A DNA stretch of 64,000 nt, from the NCBI GenBank assembly GCA_963812775.1, contig CAWEWH010000007.1, forward strand, positions 806,001 to 870,000. The letters run 5' to 3'. The stretch comes from CAWEWH01 sp963812775 (lineage in GTDB: Bacteria; Pseudomonadota; Alphaproteobacteria; Rhizobiales; Beijerinckiaceae). Shown here one piece after another: positions 35,769 through 46,018 of the stretch; positions within the stretch are counted from its first letter, which is position 1, and each line of letters starts with the position of its first letter. The translations under genes and the position numbers were made by a program. The notes below the pieces were generated by a model. It did not search any database and had not been told where the DNA came from. It saw only the letters and a list, made by a program, of their open reading frames with translations.

Positions 35769-37439
35769 TCAAACTTCGACCACCAGCACCTTACAGACCG
35801 GCTTCTTGCCCCAGGCGCGCTGCACCTCGGAGCGCACGGCGCGCTCGACCGCGCTTGACAGGGTATCGGGGTCGCGCCGCTTCGGCTTCGGCAAGCTGTC
35901 GATGAGATCATCAACGGCGTTGACCACCACATCGTGCATAAGGGCGCCGTTGCGGGTCCGTTCGGGCAGCCCAAGCAGCGCGATGTCCGGGTCGCCGGCG
36001 ATGTCGCCGCGCTCGTCCACCCCCAAGGCGATCGTAACGATGCCGACAAAGCTGAGGCGCCGCCGTTCGGCAATCGTTGGAGCCCCAGCTTCGATCAACA
36101 CTTCGCCGTCCTTGTACAACCGGCCGGACGGAACCTGATCGACAATCCCGGGTTTGCCGGGCGCCAGCTCGACGAGGTCGCCGTTCTTGGCAGTGACGAC
36201 GTTCGGGACATCGTGGGCGCGCGCAAAGGCCGCATGTTCGGCAAGGTGCAGCGCCTCGCCGTGCGCGGGGATTGCAACCCGTGGGCGCGTCCATTCGTAC
36301 ATCGCTCGCATTTCACCCCGCCGCGGATGGCCGGAGACGTGCACGAGGTGAGTACGGTCCGTAATGACCTCGATGCCTTGGCGCACCAGATTGTTTATGA
36401 CGCGGCCAACCTCCTTCTCATTGCCGGGAATGGTCCGCGACGAGAAGATGACGCGGTCACCCTGCGACAAGGCAATCTCAGGGTGGTCGTCAGCGGCGAT
36501 ACGCGCCAAAGCTGCCCGCGCTTCCCCCTGCGAGCCGGTCACCAGCGCTACCACCTTGTCGCGCGGCAGCTGGCCGAAAACCTCCGCCGACCGGAACGGC
36601 GGCAGCCGGTCGAGGTAGCCGCATTCAGCGGCCACCTCGATCACCCGGTCCATGCCGCGGCCGATCACGACGACCTCCCGCTTGGCGGCGACCGCGGCCT
36701 CCGCCACGGCACGGATACGCGCCACATTGGACGCGAAGGCTGTGACCGCAACTCGGCCTGGCGCTGATTTGATCAACTCCGCGAGCGAAGCCGCCACATC
36801 GCCCTCGCTCGGGCTGATGCCGTCGCGAGTGATGTTGGTGGAGTCGCACACCAGAGCCAGCACGCCCTGGTCGCCGAGCGATCGAAACCGCGCCTCGTCC
36901 GTAGGAAGGCCGGCGCGCGGCGTTGCGTCGATCTTCCAGTCACCCGTGTGCACGACGAGCCCGAGCGGCGTCCGGATGGCCAGAGCGTTGGACTCAGGGA
37001 TTGAGTGGGCGACGGGAATGAACTCGACCTCGAACCTGCCGATGGTGATATGCCCGCCTTGAGGAACAACGTGCAGCGGGATTTTGGGTGCATTCGCCTC
37101 GCCGAGGCGTCGTGCTTCCAGCAACGTGGCCGCAAAGCGCGTGCAATAGACGCGGCCTCCAAGACGCGGCCAGAGGTCGACGAGGGCGCCGATATGATCC
37201 TCGTGCGCATGCGTGATGACGATGCCCGCTAGATTCTTTCGTTCTCCCTCTAAGAACCGCAGGTCTGGAAGAACGAGATCGATGCCGGGCGCCTCTTCGC
37301 CCGCGAAACTCACGCCGCAGTCAACGAGAAGCCACTGCCGCCGGTGCGGCGGACCTATTCCGTAGATGGCGGCGTTCATGCCGATTTCACCGAGCCCGCC
37401 AAGGGCCGCAAAGACGAGCGTGTCCGACTGCCCTGCCAT
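35769..37439 (-). CDS. rnj: Ribonuclease J
   Basis: 556 aa metallo-beta-lactamase/beta-CASP nuclease that processes and decays RNA, with both endonuclease and 5' exonuclease activity in the family. The metal motif HAHEDH is at residues 77-82, followed by VAHSIPES and VHTGDWKID. HVSGHPRRGEMRAMYEW and PAHGEALHLAEHA mark the beta-CASP and C-terminal metal region. The start at 37439 overlaps the birA stop as ATGA. The frame is open to 37670 but that part shadows birA. Confidence 0.93.
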   Translation of the reverse strand: MAGQSDTLVFAALGGLGEIGMNAAIYGIGPPHRRQWLLVDCGVSFAGEEAPGIDLVLPDLRFLEGERKNLAGIVITHAHEDHIGALVDLWPRLGGRVYCTRFAATLLEARRLGEANAPKIPLHVVPQGGHITIGRFEVEFIPVAHSIPESNALAIRTPLGLVVHTGDWKIDATPRAGLPTDEARFRSLGDQGVLALVCDSTNITRDGISPSEGDVAASLAELIKSAPGRVAVTAFASNVARIRAVAEAAVAAKREVVVIGRGMDRVIEVAAECGYLDRLPPFRSAEVFGQLPRDKVVALVTGSQGEARAALARIAADDHPEIALSQGDRVIFSSRTIPGNEKEVGRVINNLVRQGIEVITDRTHLVHVSGHPRRGEMRAMYEWTRPRVAIPAHGEALHLAEHAAFARAHDVPNVVTAKNGDLVELAPGKPGIVDQVPSGRLYKDGEVLIEAGAPTIAERRRLSFVGIVTIALGVDERGDIAGDPDIALLGLPERTRNGALMHDVVVNAVDDLIDSLPKPKRRDPDTLSSAVERAVRSEVQRAWGKKPVCKVLVVEV

Positions 37440-38239
37440 CACGTCGGCGATCCGACGGTGGATTCGGCGCTGCCGAAGAACAGATCGCCGGCGTCGATGA
37501 TCTCGCGACCGCGCTCGCCGTCGAGCAGCAGCCGGCCCGTGCAATCGAGACCTGAGAACACGCCGCGAGCGTCGCGGGTCGGCAGGCGCACCGTGATCCG
37601 TGCGCCAAGACCGCTGGCGCGCGCAAGCCAGGCGTCGCGAATCTGACCGAAGCCGTTGCCGCGATCCCATTGCTCAAGGCGTCGGCTCATAGCGACCGTT
37701 AAGGCGCGCGAGATGACGTCAATCGCGACGGGCCCCACGGCTCCGGCAAGGGAGGCGGCGGGATAGGCCATTCCGGCGGGCGCCATTGCCACGTTGACGC
37801 CGATGCCGACAATGACAGCGAAGCGACCTGTGCCGAGGAGCTGGTGGCCTTCGAGCAAGATGCCCGAGAGCTTTCCACCATCGAGCAGCAGGTCGTTGGG
37901 CCACTTGAGAGACAAGCGGGGCACCGTCAGTCCGGTCACTGATGCGGCCGCGTCATGGATCGCAAGCCCGGCAACGAAGCCGATATGCGAAGCGATCGGT
38001 GGGTCGCAGGGCGCTACGAGCAGCAGGCTCGCGAAGAGGTTGCCCGCCGGCGATATGAAGGTTCGCCCCTGGCGGCCCCTTCCCTTCGTCTGCTCGGCGG
38101 CCATGATCCACAATCGCCCCGGATCGCCAGCCTCCGCGTGCGCCAATGCCTCATCGTTTGTGGAGGGGGTCGTCGCAATCGTGATGAGACGGAAGCCCGC
38201 CGCCTCCGCCTCGGGCGCGAGACTCGGCGTCCCCGTCAA
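37439..38239 (-). CDS. birA: Biotin--[acetyl-CoA-carboxylase] ligase BirA (monofunctional)
   Basis: 266 aa. It makes biotinoyl-AMP and attaches biotin to acetyl-CoA carboxylase and other carboxylases. The biotinyl-AMP loop is GRGRQGR at residues 53-59, and KWPNDLLLDGGKLSGILLE follows. TPSTNDEA sits near the N terminus. There is no N-terminal winged helix, so it lacks the repressor function of E. coli BirA. It overlaps nuoN by four bases and rnj by one, fitting the conserved nuoN-birA-rnj string. Confidence 0.93.
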   Translation of the reverse strand: MTGTPSLAPEAEAAGFRLITIATTPSTNDEALAHAEAGDPGRLWIMAAEQTKGRGRQGRTFISPAGNLFASLLLVAPCDPPIASHIGFVAGLAIHDAAASVTGLTVPRLSLKWPNDLLLDGGKLSGILLEGHQLLGTGRFAVIVGIGVNVAMAPAGMAYPAASLAGAVGPVAIDVISRALTVAMSRRLEQWDRGNGFGQIRDAWLARASGLGARITVRLPTRDARGVFSGLDCTGRLLLDGERGREIIDAGDLFFGSAESTVGSPT

Positions 38240-39672
38240 CGGAGTGAATTCGCCGCGGCGGAGGCGGCGCTCAGCAACGGTGCGGGTAGCACCCAGAACA
38301 GCAGCACGACGGCGCTCGACAGGCCGAGGACGATCTTGAGCGTCAGCGGCATCGGCTCGTAGGCGCCGCGCGGCTCATCGAAATACATCAGCTTAACGAT
38401 GCGCAGATAGTAGTAAGAACCAATCACGCTCGTCACGACGCCGATGACGGATAGGGTCACGTAACCCGCCTTGATGGCTGCCGCGAAGACGTAGAACTTG
38501 GCGAAGAAGCCGGCGAGCGGCGGTATGCCGGCCAACGAAAACAGCAGCATGCCGAGCAGAAAAGCCATTCCCGGCTGCGCGCTGGCAAGACCGGAAAGGT
38601 CATCGATTTCCTCGACGAGCTTGCCGTCGCGACGCATGGCGAGGATGCAGGCGAAAGTGCCGAGCGTCATGGCTAGATAGATTGACATGTAGACGAGGAC
38701 ACCGTTGACGCCCTCCGTCGTTCCCGACGCCAAGCCGACCAGCGCATATCCCATGTGGCCGATCGACGAATAGGCCATCAGCCGCTTGATATTGCGCTGG
38801 CCGATGGCCGCAAAGGCGCCCAGCGCCATCGACGCAATAGCGAGGAAGACGACGATCTGCACCCATTGCGAATGGATTCCCGGGAAAGCGCCGACAAAAA
38901 CACGCACCGTCATCGCCATCGCGGCCATCTTCGGAGCAGCCGCCAGGAAGGCGGTTACCGGCGTCGGCGCTCCCTCGTAAACGTCCGGCGTCCACATATG
39001 GAACGGAACGGCGGATATTTTGAAAGCGAGGCCGGCTGCGATGAAGACGAGGCCGAAGATGACGCCGGCGGACTGCGGACCCTGCAGGGCGGCGGCAATT
39101 CCCTGGAACGAGACCGTACCGGCGAAACCATAGGTGAGTGAAGCGCCGTAAAGCAGCATCCCGGACGACAGCGCACCGAGGACGAAATATTTGAGGCCGG
39201 CTTCCGTGGAGCGGACATTGTCGCGGTCGAAGGCGCAAATGACGTAGATGGCGAGCGACTGCAGCTCGAGCCCGACATAGAGGGAGATGAGATCGTTGGC
39301 CGAAATCATCACCATCATGCCGAGTGTCGACAGCACGACCAGGATGGGGAACTCGAAGCGCGCGAGCTTGGCACGACGGAATTCCTCGTCGGCGAGGACG
39401 AGGGCTGCGGCAGAGCCGATGAGCGACAGCATCTTCATGAAGCGGGAGAAGCCATCGACCACAAAGGCATTGCCAAAGGCACGTGCCGTTTCAGAGGGCT
39501 GGACGGCGACGGCGACCGCGGCCAGCACGATCAGCAGAAACGAAAGAATGTTGATGCCGGGAGCCGAGCGCTCGCCCTGCATCGCACCGATGAGGATCAA
39601 CACGAGCGCACCAGCCGCCAAGATGAGCTCCGGCAAGATCAGCGTCAGGGCGGGCATGCTGGCGGTCATCAT
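38236..39672 (-). CDS. nuoN: NADH-quinone oxidoreductase subunit N
   Basis: 478 aa antiporter-like membrane subunit of complex I, with about 14 helices. Lys- and Glu-containing helices typical of the proton channel are seen (LGLELQSLAIYVI, MAYSSIGHMGYALVG). It is the last nuo gene. It starts five bases after nuoM and overlaps birA. Confidence 0.95.
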   Translation of the reverse strand: MMTASMPALTLILPELILAAGALVLILIGAMQGERSAPGINILSFLLIVLAAVAVAVQPSETARAFGNAFVVDGFSRFMKMLSLIGSAAALVLADEEFRRAKLARFEFPILVVLSTLGMMVMISANDLISLYVGLELQSLAIYVICAFDRDNVRSTEAGLKYFVLGALSSGMLLYGASLTYGFAGTVSFQGIAAALQGPQSAGVIFGLVFIAAGLAFKISAVPFHMWTPDVYEGAPTPVTAFLAAAPKMAAMAMTVRVFVGAFPGIHSQWVQIVVFLAIASMALGAFAAIGQRNIKRLMAYSSIGHMGYALVGLASGTTEGVNGVLVYMSIYLAMTLGTFACILAMRRDGKLVEEIDDLSGLASAQPGMAFLLGMLLFSLAGIPPLAGFFAKFYVFAAAIKAGYVTLSVIGVVTSVIGSYYYLRIVKLMYFDEPRGAYEPMPLTLKIVLGLSSAVVLLFWVLPAPLLSAASAAANSLR

Positions 39673-39677
39673 GTGCC

Positions 39678-41185
39678 TCAGGGCGCCAGGGCAGCGGTCT
39701 TGACGGCGGCGAGCGCCGCCTGCGTCTGTTTTAGCAGCTCAGCCGTCGGCGCTGCAAAAGCGTCGAGCACCTGCGCCGGCTGGATGCCGTACCAGATGAC
39801 CAGCAGCACCAGCGGCAGAAAAAAGACGATCTCGCGGACGTTGAGGTCGGGGATGGTGCGAAGGCTTTCCTTCTCGACGACCCCGAAGATGACGCGACGA
39901 TAGAGCCAGAGCGCATATGCGGCCGAGAGAACGACGCCGGTGGTGGCAAGGAAGGCCACCGTGCTGTTGGCCTTGAATGCTCCCACCAGTGCCAGGAACT
40001 CCCCGACGAATCCCGTGGTCCCCGGCAGACCGACATTGGCGAGGGTGAAGATCATGAAGACCACGGCATAGAGCGGCATGCGATGCACGAGCCCGCCATA
40101 GGCGGCGATCTCACGCGTGTGCATGCGGTCGTAGATCACTCCGACGCAAAGGAACAGGGCGCCCGAGACAAGCCCGTGCGATACCATCTGGAACATGGCG
40201 CCCTGGATGCCCTGCTGCGTGAGGGTGAAAAGGCCCATGGTTACAAATCCCATATGGGCCACGGACGAATAGGCGATCAGCTTCTTGATGTCTTCTTGCA
40301 TCAGCGCCACGAGGGACGTGTAGATGATGGCGACGATGGACAGCGCATAGATCAACGGCGTGAAATAGACCGATGCGTCCGGGAACATTGGGATTGAGAA
40401 GCGGATGAAGCCGTAGCCGCCCATCTTCAAGAGGATGCCGGCCAGGATGACGGAGCCGGCGGTCGGCGCCTCGACATGCGCGTCGGGCAGCCAAGTATGT
40501 ACCGGCCACATCGGCATCTTGACCGCAAAGGAAGCGAAGAAGGCGAGCCACAGCCAGGTTTGCAGCGCCGGCGCGAATTTGTGCGCCAGCAGGGTCGGAA
40601 TGTCAGTGGTGCCGGCGTCCCAATACATGGCCATGATGGCCAAAAGCATCAGGACCGAGCCCAGTAGTGTGTAGAGAAAGAATTTGAAAGCGGCATAGAT
40701 GCGCCGCTTGCCGCCCCATACGCCGATGATCAGGAACATCGGGATGAGGCCCGCCTCGAAAAACAGGTAGAAAGCCACAAGATCGAGCGTCACAAAGACA
40801 CCGATCATCGTGGTTTCGAGCACGAGGAAGGAGACGAAATATTCCTTGACGCGATGCTCGATCGACGTCCACGACGCCAGGATACAGAGCGGCATCAAGA
40901 ACGCGGTGAGGACGGCGAATGGCAGCGAGAAGCCGTCGATGCCGAGCTTGAACAGAATCTTGTCGGTCAGCCAGCTGTGAGTCTCGACGAGCTGGAACTG
41001 GGCGCTGGCCGGCTCGAAGCGGCTCCAGGCGACGAGGGACAATGCCAGCGTAGCGACAGTCGCAATCAGCGCGGCCCAACGGGCATTGGAGCGCACCGCT
41101 TCGTCGTCGCCGCGCAGCGTCAGAATGAATGCAGCCCCGACGAGAGGGACGATGAGCAGGCCTGACAGAATACCAAAACCGAACA

Positions 41186-41186
<1 letters not shown>
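39678..41186 (-). CDS. nuoM: NADH-quinone oxidoreductase subunit M
   Basis: 502 aa antiporter-like subunit of complex I. Signature segments are FEAGLIPMFLIIGVWGG, FAVKMPMWPVHTWLPDAHVEAPTAGSVILAGILLK and AYSSVAHMGFVTMG. The start at 41186 shares its A with the nuoL TAA stop. Nine more open codons upstream overlap nuoL and are not needed. Confidence 0.96.
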
Positions 41187-43171
<1,985 letters not shown>

Positions 43172-43182
43172 CGGTTCCTGCT

Positions 43183-43491
43183 TCAGCCCTTCATGAGATT
43201 GATATCATCGACCGCAATGGAGCCGCGATTGCGGAAGAACACGACGAGGATGGCGAGCCCGATGGCTGCCTCGGCAGCCGCCACCGTGAGCACGATAAGC
43301 GCGAACACCTGGCCGACAATGTCGCCCATGAAGGCCGAGAAGGCGACAAGGTTGATATTGACGGCAAGCAGGATGAGCTCGATCGACATCAGAATGATGA
43401 TGACGTTCTTTCGGTTCAGAAAAATGCCGAAGACGCCGAACGTGAACAGCACCGCGGCGACCGTCAGGTAGTGGGCAAGACCGACGACCAT
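43183..43491 (-). CDS. nuoK: NADH-quinone oxidoreductase subunit K
   Basis: 102 aa, three-helix membrane subunit. The conserved Glu residues lie in MSIELILLAVNINLV and LTVAAAEAAIGLAI. Its start lies inside the last 28 bases of nuoJ, so the two are translationally coupled. Confidence 0.95.
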   Translation of the reverse strand: MVVGLAHYLTVAAVLFTFGVFGIFLNRKNVIIILMSIELILLAVNINLVAFSAFMGDIVGQVFALIVLTVAAAEAAIGLAILVVFFRNRGSIAVDDINLMKG

Positions 43492-44114
43492 GAGCGTGCC
43501 CTGAGACTCTCCTGGCGGAAGGGAACCTTCCGCACTTCGACGGCCGTCGTCTTGTCACGCGCCACCTGACGATCGACGTCCTGACGCTTCACCGGCTTGT
43601 GCCTGAGCGTGAGCACGATGGCACCAATCATGGCGACGAGCAGAACAAGACCGGCACCCTGAAAGTAGAACAGATAGTCCGTGTAGAGGACGCGGCCGAG
43701 TGCAGTGGTGTTCGAGATCTGCTCGGGTGGCGGGATCGGTGCGACCGGCGTCCTCACCGCATTGGGATCGATGATGAACGAAGCTGTCACCAGGATCAGC
43801 TCGAGCAGGAAAACCACGCCGATGGTTACACCGACCGGTAGGTATTGAAGGAAGCCTTGGCGCAGCTCGGCGAAATCTACGTCGAGCATCATGACGACGA
43901 ACAAGAAAAGGACGGCGACGGCGCCGACGTAGACGACAACCAGGATCATCGCCAGGAACTCGGCGCCAAGAAGCACGAACAGGCCGGCGGCGTTGACGAA
44001 GGCGAGGATCAAGAACAGCACCGAATGCACCGGGTTCCTGGCCGCGATAACCATGAAGGCCGACGCGATGGTCACAGCCGAGAACAGGTAGAAAAACAGG
44101 GCTGCCGCAGTCAT
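43464..44114 (-). CDS. nuoJ: NADH-quinone oxidoreductase subunit J
   Basis: 216 aa membrane subunit with five helices (ending near the TDYLFYFQGAGLVLLVAMIGAIVL segment) and a cytoplasmic basic tail. LILAFVNAAGLFVLLGAEFLAMILVVVYVGAVAVLFLFVVMMLDVD is the typical core. The tail overlaps nuoK by 28 bases in a different frame, which is longer than the other overlaps in this operon. It starts 82 bp after nuoI. Confidence 0.94.
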   Translation of the reverse strand: MTAAALFFYLFSAVTIASAFMVIAARNPVHSVLFLILAFVNAAGLFVLLGAEFLAMILVVVYVGAVAVLFLFVVMMLDVDFAELRQGFLQYLPVGVTIGVVFLLELILVTASFIIDPNAVRTPVAPIPPPEQISNTTALGRVLYTDYLFYFQGAGLVLLVAMIGAIVLTLRHKPVKRQDVDRQVARDKTTAVEVRKVPFRQESLRARSWSSVLPTT

Positions 44115-44196
44115 TCCCCTCGCCTCACCCCTGCGCCCGACATTCCCCGGCGCTGTGCCCGTCTATAATCGTCGCAATGCATCGCAACAACCCGCC

Positions 44197-44685
44197 TTAC
44201 CGATAGGGTGCATCCACGGTCAGGTTGCGCGCGATCTCGCGTTCCCAGCGATCGCCGTTCCGGAGCAGTTTCTCCTTGTCGTAGTAGAGCTCCTCGCGGG
44301 TCTCCACCGCGAATTCGTAGTTGGGGCCTTCGACGATGGCGTCGACGGGGCAGGCCTCCTGGCACATGCCACAATAGATGCATTTCACCATATCGATGTC
44401 GTAGCGCGTGGTGCGCCGCGTACCGTCGTTACGTCGCGGCCCGGCTTCGATCGTGATGGCCTGGGCGGGGCAGATCGCCTCGCACAGCTTGCAGGCGATG
44501 CAGCGCTCCTCGCCATTGGGGTAGCGGCGCAATGCATGCTCGCCGCGAAAGCGCGGGGACAACTGCCCCTTCTCGAAGGGGTAGTCCAACGTCGCCTTGG
44601 GCTTGAAGAAGTAGCGCATCGACAAGAAGAAGGCCGATACGAACTCCCTCAGGAACAGCGAGCGCGCCGTTTGATCGAGGGGCAT
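44197..44685 (-). CDS. nuoI: NADH-quinone oxidoreductase subunit I
   Basis: 162 aa peripheral-arm subunit with two [4Fe-4S] clusters, N6a and N6b. The ligands are Cys62/65/68/72 (CIACKLCEAICP) and Cys102/105/108/112 (CIYCGMCQEACP). All eight cysteines are present. It follows the extra small membrane gene by 23 bp. Confidence 0.97.
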   Translation of the reverse strand: MPLDQTARSLFLREFVSAFFLSMRYFFKPKATLDYPFEKGQLSPRFRGEHALRRYPNGEERCIACKLCEAICPAQAITIEAGPRRNDGTRRTTRYDIDMVKCIYCGMCQEACPVDAIVEGPNYEFAVETREELYYDKEKLLRNGDRWEREIARNLTVDAPYR

Positions 44686-44708
44686 CTCAACTCCATCGCG
44701 TCACGTCT

Positions 44709-44957
44709 TCATCGCGCGCCCAGGGAGCGGCCGATCACGTAGCCGACCACCGGGTAAACCATCACGCTCGACCAGAACAGTAGGCGGCGCACGAAAGCCA
44801 CCTGCCGCTGGAATGCCTCTTTGTGCTCCGGCGCCAGCTCCTCGTCCGGCGCCGCCTTCATCCGCTTCTCTGCCACGCTACCTGCCATGAAGTACTGCAG
44901 GAAGCCGAGGGCCAGGCCGACGAGCGCGCCGATAAGCCCGGCGGTAGCGGCCGCCAT
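44709..44957 (-). CDS. Unrecognised two-helix membrane protein inside the nuo operon, 82 aa
   Basis: Translation: MAAATAGLIGALVGLALGFL starts the first helix (residues about 6-27). An acidic/basic loop follows (AEKRMKAAPDEELAPEHKEA), and a second helix spans about 59-77 (LLFWSSVMVYPVVGYVIG). Its ATG overlaps the nuoH stop as ATGA and nuoI follows 23 bp later, so it is embedded between two core subunits and likely co-translated with nuoH. I do not recognise it as a standard complex I subunit. A role in assembly or as an accessory subunit is an inference from position only. Confidence 0.72.
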   Translation of the reverse strand: MAAATAGLIGALVGLALGFLQYFMAGSVAEKRMKAAPDEELAPEHKEAFQRQVAFVRRLLFWSSVMVYPVVGYVIGRSLGAR

Positions 44958-46015
44958 CAGCGCGTCACCTCCGGCGCAAACCCCGTTACCTGCAGGAACA
45001 CGGCGACCACGACGACGGCAGCCAGCGAGATGGGCAGAAACACCTTCCAACCAAGCCGCATCAACTGGTCGTAGCGATAGCGCGGCACCATGGCCTTGGC
45101 CATGGCGATCAGGAAGAAACAGAAGGTGAGCTTCAGCACGAACCAGACGACACCTGGCACCCAGGTGAAGGGTGGCAGCGCGACAGGTGCCGTCCAGCCG
45201 CCGAGGAACAGGATGGTCGCCATGGCGCACATGGTCATGATGGCCACGTACTCGCCGAGCATGAACAGCAGATACGGCGTCGACGAGTACTCCACCATGA
45301 AGCCCGCCACGAGCTCGGACTCCGCCTCGACCAGATCGAAAGGCGGCCGGTTCGTCTCGGCCATGGCCGACACCATGAAGATAACGAACATCGGCAGCAG
45401 CGGCAGCCAGTACCAGTTGAGCACTGTCAGCCACGGCAAGCCTATAAGCGTGGCAAGCCCGCGTTGCTCCTGCGCTGCCACGATGGCTCCAAGATTGAGG
45501 GAGCCCGCACAGAGCAGCACCGTGATGATGACGAAGCCGATAGACACTTCATACGACACCATTTGTGCGGCTGAGCGCAGCGCAGCGAGGAACGGATACT
45601 TGGAGTTCGACGCCCAGCCCGCCATGATCACGCCGTAGACCATCAGCGACGAGATGGCGAAAATATAGAGCACGCCGACATTGATGTTGGCGATGGCCCA
45701 GCCGGCCGAGACCGGAATGACCGCCCAGCTCGCAAGACCGAGAGTGCAGGTGACCAGCGGCGCGAGCAGGAACACGCCTTTATTGGCGCCCGCCGGAACC
45801 ACCGGCTCCTTCAGCACGAACTTGAGGAGATCAGCGAACGACTGCAGTAGTCCCCACGGGCCGACAACATTGGGCCCACGCCGAAGCTGCACCGCCGCCC
45901 AGATCTTGCGGTCGGCGTAGAGGATGTAAGCAACGAAGACGAGAAGCGCGACGAGCAGCAAAACGCTCTTAGCGACGATGATGGCGACAGTGACGAGAAC
46001 GTCAATGAAGTCCAT
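44957..46015 (-). CDS. nuoH: NADH-quinone oxidoreductase subunit H
   Basis: 352 aa membrane subunit at the junction with the peripheral arm, lining the quinone chamber. Typical stretches are ADRKIWAAVQLRRGPNVVGPWGLLQSFADLLKFVLKEP, AETNRPPFDLVEAESELVAGF and ALPPFTWVPGVVWFVLK. It begins three bases before the nuoG stop, and its own stop overlaps the extra membrane gene. Confidence 0.96.
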   Translation of the reverse strand: MDFIDVLVTVAIIVAKSVLLLVALLVFVAYILYADRKIWAAVQLRRGPNVVGPWGLLQSFADLLKFVLKEPVVPAGANKGVFLLAPLVTCTLGLASWAVIPVSAGWAIANINVGVLYIFAISSLMVYGVIMAGWASNSKYPFLAALRSAAQMVSYEVSIGFVIITVLLCAGSLNLGAIVAAQEQRGLATLIGLPWLTVLNWYWLPLLPMFVIFMVSAMAETNRPPFDLVEAESELVAGFMVEYSSTPYLLFMLGEYVAIMTMCAMATILFLGGWTAPVALPPFTWVPGVVWFVLKLTFCFFLIAMAKAMVPRYRYDQLMRLGWKVFLPISLAAVVVVAVFLQVTGFAPEVTR

Positions 46016-46018
46016 CGC

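Noticed and set aside
43464..43491. Frameshift at the end of nuoJ to explain its 28-base overlap with nuoK
   Set aside because: The tail of NuoJ varies among relatives and no conserved motif is broken, so the overlap can be natural.
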